Source of the DNA: Diadema setosum
Taxonomy: Eukaryota; Echinodermata; Echinoidea; Diadematoida; Diadematidae
Direction of reading: 5' to 3'
DNA: 64,000 nt
NCBI RefSeq assembly: GCF_964275005.1
Contig: NC_092693.1
Span: forward strand, 18,665,706-18,729,705
Shown here: positions 13,123 through 23,895 of the stretch, piece after piece
Layout of the letters: the number at the start of each line of letters is the position of its first letter
Numbering within the stretch: the first letter of the stretch is position 1
Translations under genes and position numbers: made by a program
Notes under the pieces: model-generated
Databases searched by the model: none
Told to the model about the DNA's origin: nothing
Seen by the model: only the letters and a program-made list of their open reading frames with translations

Positions 13123-13394
13123 CTTAAAGCCCAAGCAACGTGCGCCTGAAAAGGCCCGCAAAAGGAATGCACAAATATTGCAACTACACGGTTGTCGTTC
13201 GTAATTCTCATTCGTCGCAGTGAAATCTGAAGGGCAAAAAAAAAAATAAACATGCTCCAAATCTCGTAATTAGAGTTATAGGATTATTTATGATGATGGG
13301 ACATTCTTCTCACTTCAACGAACCCTTCCTAAATTGATTATCACTTAACCTGCCGTGAATTTTAAGTGACAAAGAATCAATGATGAGAAAGACG

Positions 13395-13640
13395 TACGTG
13401 ATGCAAGACGCACTCGCGGTGTATCCACCACAATCGAGGCGTGTGCTCTCGAGCTCGGAGAAGCGCTGGCGTCCAGAACCACGAATCCGACGTCACCACT
13501 TGGTCGGCAGCAAGGAACAACGAATTTTCAGTCGCCTGTGCAATTCGTCCTCCGAACTACTCGGCTGTCCGTGGTGTTCTAAGAGGATAGGCTCGTCCGT
13601 AGCCATCCCTACACATTTCTCCGGCTCTGATGGTAATAAT
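13395..13640. other. GC-rich island, possible exon of unclear strand
   Basis: This ~245-base island is clearly richer in G, C and CG than the AT-rich DNA on either side. On the minus strand an ATG in good context (GGGATGG at about 13606) opens a frame reading MATDEPILLEHHG, then QPSSSEDELHRRLKIR, before stop; a TG|GTGACG donor precedes that stop. On the plus strand a frame from 13380 is open for 111 codons. Neither is recognisable. It may be a first exon of an unknown gene, a regulatory island or an old repeat. Confidence 0.25.
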
Positions 13641-14234
13641 GTCCATACAATCTACACGATAATAACCATGGTGCATGTATACAATCATATATCATCATTC
13701 TGTCCTTATACCTAGATACCTATGACTTTCAGAGTGTCGTAGATACAGGAATACATCATAATTATAGTATCATCCTGGTCAAAACACAAATCAAAACTTC
13801 TTTAATACATCAATATAATATCAATACGCCTAGGTTTCATTTCTACTCATTAAACGTGAAAATAATAACATATTTAGGTCTACAAATGAGCACGTGTCTT
13901 GACTACGCATTTTGGCTACAGTTGTGGAAAGTTTTGGGAATTAATGCTTACATATCTATATGCATACAATATTTCTATATTGATATTTGAAAGTTAAGTT
14001 CAAAGAATCATATCTCCGACATTTTTATTACGTCTTTGCAGATAAGCACCATTAAGTCCTACAAAGATTGGGTAATTCGTTTTGATGTGAAACTTGGGGA
14101 TATAGCTTTTCGCAGTTTGGTGTCTGGAATGTTGCCTTAATTTCTTTATTACGCCATCATCATAATTTCTTTTGTCATAGCTCTAATAATAGGCTACTAT
14201 ACTATTCTTGTTATTATTGTTATATGCTATCAGA

Positions 14235-14470
14235 CTATCGCAGATCAGATTTCACTTTATTGATCCAATATAGGAGATTCTTTCTGTTGGCATTTATGAA
14301 TAGGAGTATACATACATACGAACATAATGTATATAAAATACAGTTCTCATTATACAATTATACAATCATGATTTATACTTATAACAGAATAAACAAATAT
14401 ATAATTACCAGTTTACTATCAATTATAATTCATTATATTTACAGATCAAAAACAAAACGAATGAGTTAAG
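14235..14470. repeat. Possible LINE/SINE 3' fragment
   Basis: The sequence TTTCACTTTATTGATCCAATATAGGAGATTC starts a ~230-base AT-rich segment. The TTTATTGATCC...GGA(G/A)ATTC type of start is typical of reversed retroposon tails in marine invertebrates (family knowledge, from memory). No internal domain is visible. Confidence 0.25.
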
Positions 14471-14984
14471 GAAACGGAAAAATCCGTGCTGTCGTTGTTA
14501 TTGTTATATTGTTATAAGTATAATTATCATTATCATTATTACTATCAATAGTATAGTGCTAGTATCATTACTATCATTGAGCCGTTACTTGTCAGATGTG
14601 TCGACGAACCCAGTATTTTCACAACTTCTTTTTTCAAATACATATAATACGTCAACTACTCGTCTGATTGTATTGGTCCCACCCCCCCCCCCCCCCCCCA
14701 CCTCCGGACCAGCGTTTTCTTGTCCTCCTTGCAACGCACGGAAAAGAACTAAAGAGCTTTGGTAATACTAGCCTATATGGATCCCTGGACACAACGGGAG
14801 GTCATTGACATGTAATTGTTCCGTAATTCTTTTTCATGGTAAACATGAAAATTCCTTAAATTATAGGAATGGTTTCAGGGATGTTTTCGATAGCGTATTT
14901 GTAGAACTTATTGTTGCCGAACACTGTTTTTCTTTATCGCACAAACCATTCAATAATCGATCCATCGATCTGTATGTCTTATTA

Positions 14985-15127
14985 CTTGTTTTTATCATTA
15001 TTACCATTATTATCATTATTATTATCAGTATTGTTATTATTACTAATACTATTTTTATTATCATTATCATCATTATTATTATTATCATCATCATCGTCAT
15101 CATCTTCATCATCATGATCATTATTTT
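14985..15127. repeat. (ATT/ATC)n trinucleotide array
   Basis: About 140 bases of ATT, ATC and TCA triplets, preceded at 14509-14580 by a shorter related run. Ile-rich or Asp/Asn-rich open frames here are artefacts. Confidence 0.9.
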
Positions 15128-15187
15128 TTACCATTGGTAGTAGTAATAGTACAATGTAGTAGGCTAGTATTTGTCTTTCTATCTCGG

Positions 15188-16008
15188 TAAAGGCCGTGTC
15201 ACACCAGCCTTGCGTGCTACTTGCAAAGAACAATTTTGACTACCCGGAGGTCCCCGTAGATGATCCGCACATGGCAGTACCTACATAGCATGTATCTCAA
15301 AAGTAGTCGCCCGGAGGTGCGCACGCATATTTACCCGCAACCGTGTTTAGGCCCTGTCACACCTTTCCGGCAAGCTACTCGGGCTTAATTGTTACGTGTA
15401 GGGATTTTCTAGCATACCGGACATTCCTGAGGGCGGAAAAGGATTTGTGCGAGTCAGCGAATGTGTCTTACTTGCTGGACGCGTTATACTTGCGAGTATA
15501 CTGTATGACCTTTGTACCAGTCGCGTGGGGGCTGACAACTCAGTGAAGGAATTCCTCTAATGGAATGGCTGAAATCTCACAGAATTTCATTTTCTTGGCT
15601 GCATACAGGACTGCGAAGTACCTGCGTGGGAATTGCCTGGGAAGTACTGCCGCTAAGGGTCTCCTCCTGGCGTTCTGCGTGGACCTCTACGGGCATTCCC
15701 GCGACTCACCCGGAAAAAGTTTTGGTCATGCTCAAAACTTGGCTGCGGTTAAATCGGACTTGCGTGAGCACCTCCGGGCAACTACGCGCTAGATACTGTC
15801 AGGTGCAGACCAACTGCGCAGAGCTCCGGGGAGTAAATTTGTTTCCCCGCAAGTCAAGCCGCAGAAGTTCCCCCGTACGGTATGACAAGGAATGAATGTA
15901 AATTGCAAACATTCTTGTTCGCCCGCTGAAAATCTTCTACGTGCTGGAAACTACCTGCTCGCCACAAGCCCGCGTAGCTTGCCCGGAATGGTGTGACACG
16001 GCCTTTAA
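15188..16008. mobile_element. ~0.8-kb DNA transposon with nested left end
   Basis: The left end TAAAGGCCGTGTCACACC is mirrored exactly at 15990-16007, giving 18-bp perfect terminal inverted repeats. A second left end lies inside at 15345 (TTTAGGCCCTGTCACACC). It matches the right end over ~45 bases, including TTCCGGCAAGCTAC(T/G)CGGGCTT. That suggests one copy inserted into, or recombined with, another. The right boundary reads CCTTTAA, compatible with a TTAA target (piggyBac or Kolobok type). The interior is CG-rich and has no recognisable transposase. It ends 70 bases before an exon of the RRM gene. Confidence 0.7.
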
Positions 16009-16077
16009 TGTCTCTATTACTGTTATGCCGTCCTCACCTCGTGCACCCCAGTTTCGGCGCCGCCCCCTTCCCCGCAG

Positions 16078-16499
16078 TGCTGCCGCATACACTGGGCTTG
16101 TCAACAGACGAATCGCCAACAGTGTCGTCTCGCTCTTCGCACGCTCTGCGACCACCGTCACCAAGCGAAGCCGGCCTACCCGGCGCGCAAAGCGGTCCGA
16201 GTGGTGTACCAGCCCGACCCAACGTTGCAGAAAATTCGAAGCGACATCAAGAGCAACTTGAGAACGCAGTCACCATTATCGACAGTTGTTTTACGGCAAG
16301 TATTTATCATAACGATGTGTTTTGTTGGAAAATCACTGACAAAAACAATGACAGCATCACAGCAGTGACAAACTATATCTAATTCCTGTAACAAGCATCT
16401 TAAAAAGGCTTTTATAAAACGGAATTGACTAAAATGTTGTTCCACCTATGTACATGTAAAATGTTCTGGTTCTGAGCCCCTTAAGTTTTATTCTGTATA

Positions 16500-16548
<49 letters not shown>

Positions 16549-17296
16549 TATATAATTATATGCTTTTGGCAGTGTGTTTTAATTCCTAAAATGGCTTATT
16601 TTTGTTTGCATCACCCAACGTTGACCGTTACTAAACTAAGTACAAAATATATTTATCTGTTTATCTGACGGCCGGCCGGCTTCTCACCATTTCTGTGGTG
16701 GGTTTTGGTAAACAAAGCGCGACATAATAAAAAACATCAAGAAAGTGTGTATAAGTATCTGAAAAATTAAAAAAATCATTGTTATTACACAACTGTGGTT
16801 TAGTGGCTTTATAACACTTTTTTGACGGCGGGCCACAGGTAGTTCGGATCATTCTGAGATGTTCTCATCTTCATTAGATTATATTCTGTTCCGGTGTTAA
16901 TCCCACATAATTTAAGGATATTACAGGGCATAAGCGTGCTTCTCTGCTTCTGGTACACTCGCTCCCATTCCCTTCATTTCCTTCCCTCTCTCTCCCCCTA
17001 TTTCTCGATAACTTTTCAGGTGGCACATAAAAAAGAGCGATCCCGGTTACACACTAGACGAAGTCTACGCGGAGCTCCGGAAATACGGCAACGTCGTGGA
17101 CATGGTTCGCACCAGCGAGGTGTCCGTGCGGGCGACTCTCGCCCAGCTGGATGACGCGTGCCGCGCCGTGGCGAGCCGGTACATCGGGAGAGACAGCAAC
17201 CCGCTGTTCGTGCTCTGGTTTCACCGCACCATGGCGAACAAGAGTTTCCATCTTTGGCAACGCCACTTGCACGTGTACGTGGACCCGTTCACATAG
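16078..17296 (+). CDS. RRM-fold protein, last two coding exons
   Basis: Two GC-rich exons in one frame: 16078-16295 (start set by a polypyrimidine-AG acceptor; this boundary is uncertain) and 17020-17296, ending in TAG. Exon A ends YQPDPTLQKIRSDIKSN then TQSPLSTVVLR; exon B begins WHIKKSDPGYTLDEVYAELR. The strand-helix-strand-strand-helix-strand order (VVLRWHI, LDEVYAELRKYG, VVDMVRTS, VSVRATLAQL, DDACRAVASRYI, PLFVLWFHR) fits an RRM. Spacing and residues (KK, GY, KYG, NPL, W) resemble the RRM of the J-protein DNAJC17, recalled from memory. No J domain was found upstream. The tail HLHVYVDPFT is unlike DNAJC17. Third-position GC is very high in both exons. The join requires a GC-AG intron (ACG|GCAAGT). 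It could instead be a diverged paralogue or a different RRM family. Confidence 0.55.
16503..16540. repeat. (TA)n microsatellite
   Basis: About 38 bases of TA repeat, within the intron of the RRM gene. Confidence 0.9.
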
Positions 17297-18052
17297 AGTA
17301 AATAATCTGGCAGTGGCAAGTGTATATATGGCTGCATTGTGACTATCATTGAGTTATATAACCATATTGGAAAGAATGCAGTATCTGAAACCGAAACTTG
17401 ATAGAAAAAGCAGTGCATTGTTTTAGTTTGCAAGTCTGGGAACGTTCTCTGCAATTTCTTATTTCTAGGCCCTACCGTTTTATCATTTTAGCCTATGCCT
17501 GGAAATCAATAGACTGAACGCGAATGCGGCTAGCAGCCATTAAGTTAGCCTCGTCCCTTTCATTTAGTTTTCAGACTGTAACAAAAAGTTTTTAAGAAAT
17601 GAATACAAGAATACAGTGTACAGATTTTTTCATGTAATTTGTGTGTGTGTTGTCATTTTGTGTCATATAGACTACCCACAGCTTTACGATTATTTGGACT
17701 TGATTGTTTGGGTTTTTTCCCCTTTTTTATCGTCACCAGCTTTACAATGGCCATCATTAAATTTGACATGTGGATGTAGTCTGGAATTTCTCGTTAGCAA
17801 AGAATACTTCTCAAGAGAGAAAGGTGTACTGTATTTGTTATTATGATGATGCCAAAATCTTCATTAATCCTTACCCGTTGATCTTTAAGGACGAGAATTT
17901 TACAAAGGAGAGACTAGCGCAAAGACTATCAAACTACATATCGTACCATGTCCTCCATGACCAGACATGCATCGGATTTTTTAAATAATGGAAAATAGCA
18001 AAATAATGTCTCGACTCCGAAGAGCTTGTCACCTGACGATCTCCTTCAGAGG

Positions 18053-18087
<35 letters not shown>

Positions 18088-18289
18088 TTTTGTAGGGGTT
18101 TTGTGTGTGTGTGTGCTTTTTATTACTATGTAACTTGACGGTGGTTTAGAGCAGTTTCTCGTGATACAGTTGAAATCAACCTGCTAATTTAAACGAGGCT
18201 TACTCTCGTATGATAATCTCAATGTCTGGTCATGCTATACAAAATGGATATATGAAATTATCGTCTTTTCCACACATCGCTAAGGGTCA
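17297..18289. other. Noncoding stretch, RRM gene 3' side
   Basis: AT-rich sequence holding a (GTT)n run at 18056-18084. An ATTAAA at about 17755 could serve as a poly(A) signal for the RRM gene. An open frame at 17770-17988 (72 codons, ending HDQTCIGFFK) has protein-like composition, but it lacks a recognisable domain and uses AT-rich codons unlike the neighbouring exons. Confidence 0.4.
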
Positions 18290-19645
18290 CAGATACACAC
18301 TGACACTCGGCAAAACGCAAGCGTCACAGACTCACAAATACTTCATACATGCCAGTTAGACACACACAGACACTACACACATCGCACATTCATTGACACA
18401 CTTGACACTCCACGCATCATAGTCACAGACACACACTGACACTTCACGCATTGCACAGTCACAGACACACACTGACAATCTGCATATTGCACACATAGTC
18501 ACAGACATACACTGACATTCCACATATTGCACAGTCACGGACGCACACTGGCACTCCACACATTGCTTAGTCACAGACACACACTGACAATCTGCATATT
18601 GCACACATAGTCACAGACATACACTGACATTCCACATATTGCACAGTCACGGACGCACACTGGCACTCCACACATTGCTTAGTCACAGACACACACTAAC
18701 AATCTGCATATTGCAAACATAGTCACAGACACACACCGACATTCCACTCTTGCAGTCACAGAAACACACTGACACTCCACACATTGCACAGTCACAGACA
18801 CACACTGACACTCCACACATTGCACAGTCACAGACACACACTGACACTCCACACATTGCAGTCACAGACAAACACTGACACTCCACACATTGTACAGTCA
18901 CACAATGATACTCCACACATTGCACAGTCACAGACACACTGACACTCCACACATTGCAGTCAGACACTCCACACATTGCAGTCACAGACACACACTGACA
19001 CTCCACACATTGCACAGTCACAGACACACAGTGATACTCCACACATTGTACAGTCACACACACACTGCCACTCCACACATTGTACAGTCACAGACATACT
19101 GACACTCCACACATTGCACAGTCATGGATACACACTGACACTCCACACATTGCACAGTCACAGACACACACTGACACTCCACACATTGCACAGTCACAGA
19201 CACACACTGACACTCCACACATTGCACAGTCACAGACACACACTGACACTCCACACACTGCACAGTCACGGACACACACTGACACTCCGCACATCACAGA
19301 GTCGCAGACACATACTGACACTCCACACATTGTACAGTCACAGACATACTGACACTCCACACATTGCACAGTCACGGATACACACTGACACTCCACACAT
19401 TGCAGTCACAGACACACACTGACACTCCACACATTGCACAGTCACAGACACACACTGACACTCCACACACTGCACAGTCACGGACACACACTGACACTCC
19501 GCACATCACAGAGTCATAGACACACACTGACACTCCACACATCACACAATCACCAATACACACCGACACTCACACACCAAAAAGTCACAGACACACACTG
19601 ACACTCAAGGCATTGCACAGAGTCAAAGACACACACTGATAGCGG
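18290..19645. repeat. 36-bp minisatellite with higher-order repeats
   Basis: Roughly 35 tandem copies of a 36-base unit, approximately CACAGTCACAGACACACA followed by CTGACACTCCACACATTG. In 18481-18705 a 112-base block of three units is repeated about twice (TGCATATTGC recurs at 18481, 18593 and 18705). In 19081-19530 a ~250-base block is repeated. Because 36 is a multiple of three, 12-residue periodic open frames appear on both strands (HTDTPHIAQSQT one way, CVECQCVSVTVQ the other). There is no start context or splice structure to suggest they are expressed. Confidence 0.95.
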
Positions 19646-22600
19646 AAGCACGAGTTGAAGCATTCACCCGTATTAAACGGGTACAATTTACTCTGTTTAG
19701 CGACGAGTCTGTGCATACCATACTTTGAGAAATGAAAATGAAATGTAACCTTGCGAGAGATGATGAGTTAGAGGTGGTGAGTGACTGCATGTCACTGCAC
19801 CCTTCCTCAGAAAACCCTTGTGGAAGAACAGATGTTTCTGCACATATACGAGAGGCGTCCAGTGAGTCGCCTAAACAAAGTCTCAAACACTGCCCCATTC
19901 AGTCTCAGCACTGACTACTTCTTGTTCATGTGAATGCGTCTTGCATGAAATATTTTTGTGTACGACAAATAGCATAACAATAATTGACTGCCGACAATCA
20001 TCAACTAATGAAGACCGGTCTGCTTCTAGTGCCAATGCCAATCAGATAATGCTGCTTCAAATAAAAAATTTTCTCTTTTCTCTGATCGAATATTTTTACA
20101 GACATGATCTCATAAACTTGCAACTATAAATAGACACCATCTCCGACATCAAAATACTGGTTGGACAAGCGTACATTTCTTAGCAAGTGCATGCGGTGAT
20201 ATATCTATACCAGAATACAAAACGAAGTCGTTAAAAATTCTCTGGGAATGAATGGACACTCGTTGGAAAGGTTGAGGTTTGAAATTTCATCGTCCATCTC
20301 GTACTACGAACACACAAATCCACAAGAAGTGTGATCTGACAGGAAATTTGACCAATTAAATAATGTGGCAACATCCTCTTTGGAAATCAATTATCTTCCA
20401 TAATGCAATGGCGTGGCAAACATTTCACCTACAAGAACTGAACATAAAATTAATAATGACTATAATACATACGGCCTCACGTTAATATAATGCACAGTAT
20501 ATTTGGTTAAAAAGCAATACTTAGCATTACAATAGTCATGGCCATAGAGACCCTGCAGTATCTTGACATTTTGAGGCTATTCTCAATCCTCTTAACGACA
20601 TGCAATAATATTTTAGTCACCGTTTCGTAAAGAATTCAACAGAAGACTGTAACGGGGATGATCTTATTTGGAGGTACACATAATCACTAGTGATTCAGTA
20701 TTTTTGAGGGGACATACAACATCAATCTTTCTATTTCCCTAAAAGAAGAAATGGGTAGGAAATATACACAGATGTGTGATTCCAACCTGTCTTTTCACCA
20801 TGATAAATAAGTCCATGAAATCAAAATTATGCATACCTCAATTATATATAATTCTGCATTTCTCTATACCTGATTGTATCATAAACAGCAACTTAATAGG
20901 TTTGGCTATAAATATATTCTACAAGTTAAATAGGTTTGGCTCCAAATGAAATAGCATTTAAGGGTATGACCTAACCTTGCTCGACTGACAAATGATAATT
21001 GATGCAGTTCCAACAATAATTATCCATTATATAGTATCTGCTCCTGTGCTGATGCATTTTCTTGTGAGTTTCAACTAAAGAAAAAAATTTCCTTGGGCTT
21101 GATTGGGCAAGTATTGTTCAATGTTTAACATGTAAAAGGGTAATAGACATGAAACTATTTCTGTGAACATATTTCATTTTGCCATACCTAAACAACATCA
21201 TTGATATAAATGAAACACACTTCAACTGAAATTTGAACTGCTTTAAAAGCGTCTTCAAAACATTTTCATAAATAATGACTGACACAACAAAGGCATGCCA
21301 AATTTGCAATTACACATTATTTCACATAATGGACAATTACAGGTTAGTAATAACCACAAAAACAGAATGGTACATGAAACTTTGGTAGGGCCCAGAGTTC
21401 ATATTCACCTATCCTATTCCGTTACTTCCCCTACACAAATAAATGCACGCTATAAATTCTGATAACTTTCCATTTCTTTCAAATTATACAATATGCAGGA
21501 CTTTGCCGGGAGTAGCGTATGCGCAGGGTCACATATTTTGTGCTGAGAATTATGATGGTACACACCCTGTTGTCTACTCATATATTTACTTTAAATCATA
21601 TTGGCAAGTAATCTACTAAAAACTGGAATGCATATATCTATAAATATATATATAAAATCATCTCTAGGGAAGGAGTGACTAGCATACTAGGGGCATCCTG
21701 ATTGCCTATATTACGTATTCAAGATCCGTCTACGTATGAAAGAATTACCACACAACCATGGTGTTGCCCTCTATCTAGGGTTAATAATGTTTGCTGATAC
21801 ATAGTCAATCAAGCATGATCGATGAATGCAGAAAACATTTCTAAAATATAGTTGAACTTACATAGCATATATATGCATGAGGCTAAATAATAGTACAGAA
21901 TACTCCATAAAAGGTACATTGTATTGCCTCAAGATTTGTTTTCCCCATTTTAAAATTATTGGATACATGGTTCTGTAGAATGTATAATGGTCAAGAATCA
22001 CTCCGGCTAAAATCATATCATGACTTACAACATCAAAGTATTTAAGGAGAAAATGTTTGACATTCAACTTCAGGGGGTCAAAACACAAATATTTACACAA
22101 AACTTCCATAGTATACCAACACATAAAACAGAGTTGAAAAGAAGTAACTGTCTCGCTGAAAGCGCATGTGTACATTTCACATACATGTGGTGCTAAACAG
22201 AATTGAAAGTTGATGCATACAGATGTATGAGAGTTTACTTGAACATTTCGTATCACACTCAAAATAATTCCATGGGCGTTAATCTCTACGGTCTCAACAC
22301 CTTTGCATCAGATCTGGTCTTGTGGTCACATACAAAACCCTCTAAACTGCAAGTATAATTCCGCCTGTATATGAAATTTGACACGGACATGGCACTCATA
22401 AAACATTAGGCTGAAGGACAAAGGTGTTCATAATGAGGTCAGAAAATGCTTCTTCAATTTCATTCATTATACATGTAACTCCAAGCACTTCATACAAAAC
22501 CTTTTTGTAGCATCTTAGTCTGAATGAGACATGCACCAGTATTTACAAATAGGAGAACCATTTGCATTTGAAGGTTATCATTTCTGAAGCTGGCCACTGA

Positions 22601-23758
22601 TGGGATGATCATCCTACCTCATTTGGATGGAAAAGCATGTACACACATGACACATTGATGTAAACGAACATCTAAACATGCAAATGTATGGCTGAAATAA
22701 AAAATAAAAAAATAAAAAATAAATTATTGACAGCGCTTGCACACTTTTGCCACTTCAAGTGCGCCCTCTACAGTTCGGGTAAGAAAGGGTAGGTCATGAC
22801 TGGTCATATATACCTGGTATTACACCATAATCATCATTCCCCATCTTTTAGTGTTTCAGTATAAAACAGGTAGGATGACCAAACAAAAAAAAAAAAAAAT
22901 CAAACAAAGTCACTTACTATCCCAGTTTGGTATAAGGAAATAAAAAATTGAAAAAAATAATAATTCTCAAAGGAAAAGAAGTATACATTAACTTTCTGAA
23001 TATATTTTCCACTTCAGGCTGTTTCTCATCAACTGTTCTGTGCAATGACTAATTTGCTTTTTAAATTCAGCTCAACATTAAGACACCTCTATTCCCTAAT
23101 GTGCACATCGAGTTTAAAGTCAACGCCACGGTGCTAGAAACCGACTACTTTGAACGAGGTAAATGATCGACTCCAGCGAAAGATATCTCAGCCAGCAAAT
23201 AAGTAAACAGTGTTCACTCTCAGGGGGATTACCTAAACAATGAAAACAGTCATGCCTACAATTCATTACAATCCACACACAGAGACAATGACAAAGCATA
23301 CCAAATACAGAGAGCACCCACATTGCACTCTGCTGCATGCTAGAAAACATGAATGCGGCACATTGTATGTGAAAGGATAATGTAATGAACTGCCCACCTA
23401 TTTCTCTGTCTTACCACATCCCTCCCCCTCCCCCCCCCCCCCCCCCAATCAAGAGGGAAAGAATAATTTAGTGAGTAGGTAAAACGGAAATGTTAAGGGT
23501 TAGGACTGAGTGATGGGGGAAAAAATTGGTACAGAAAAAAGACACAAACACACAAAAACACACATTTTTCACTGGAAGCAACCTTTGATGTATACCCTGG
23601 CACACAATGAGTGTACAAAATTAATCATCATACCGACAGTATCAAAATGGTATACAACTTCCCAGTTCTTGCCTCCCTTACTTCCTAGGCTGCAAAGATT
23701 TCGGTCCGTTGGTGTGTGGCGACTTGTGAAGCGAACGTGTCGGGAGGAAACCGTCTGC
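19646..23758 (-). other. Noncoding stretch, probably SACM1L 3' UTR and flank
   Basis: AT-rich DNA without exon-like islands. The part nearest 23758 is probably the SACM1L 3' UTR, which runs toward lower coordinates. The longest open frame (21858-22262, minus, 134 codons) is Cys/His/Phe/Tyr-rich with AT-rich codons and looks accidental. A-rich runs on the plus strand (T-rich on the transcribed strand) at 22700-22950 fit UTR sequence. I could not fix a poly(A) site. Confidence 0.4.
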
Positions 23759-23895
23759 TCAGTCGCTCTTGATTTTGGCCTGCGACAGTTTGGGCTGGTC
23801 GACGAACTCCGTGCCAAAGACCCCCATGAGGACGATGCAGACACCGGTCGCCGCCAGCCAGAAGAGGATGTAGGCTATCTGCAAGTGCAGCTCAG
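23759..23895 (-). CDS. SACM1L: SACM1L last exon: membrane anchor and COPI tail
   Basis: Encodes the second membrane segment ([20 protein letters not shown]) and the tail [18 protein letters not shown]. The tail parallels human NGKDFVDAPRL...KEKID. The final KIKSD has lysines at -5 and -3, matching the KxKxx signal that returns SAC1 to the ER. The stop TGA is at 23761-23759. Confidence 0.93.

Noticed and set aside
15560-15895. 111-codon frame inside the 15.2-16.0 kb transposon
   Set aside because: No transposase motif, and other frames are equally open in this CG-rich interior.
15993-16382. 129-codon Ser/Pro-rich frame overlapping the first RRM exon
   Set aside because: Out of phase with the exon that joins the RRM; third-position GC favours the other frame.
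17770-17988. 72-codon frame with protein-like composition 3' of the RRM gene
   Set aside because: Codon use is AT-rich, unlike the RRM exons; no convincing acceptor or domain. Left as undecided noncoding.
18290-19645. CRISPR-like regular 36-bp repeats
   Set aside because: No unique spacers: the units are contiguous minisatellite copies in animal DNA, and no cas genes exist.
21858-22262. 134-codon minus-strand frame downstream of SACM1L
   Set aside because: Lies in probable 3' UTR or flank, with AT-rich codons and no recognisable domain.
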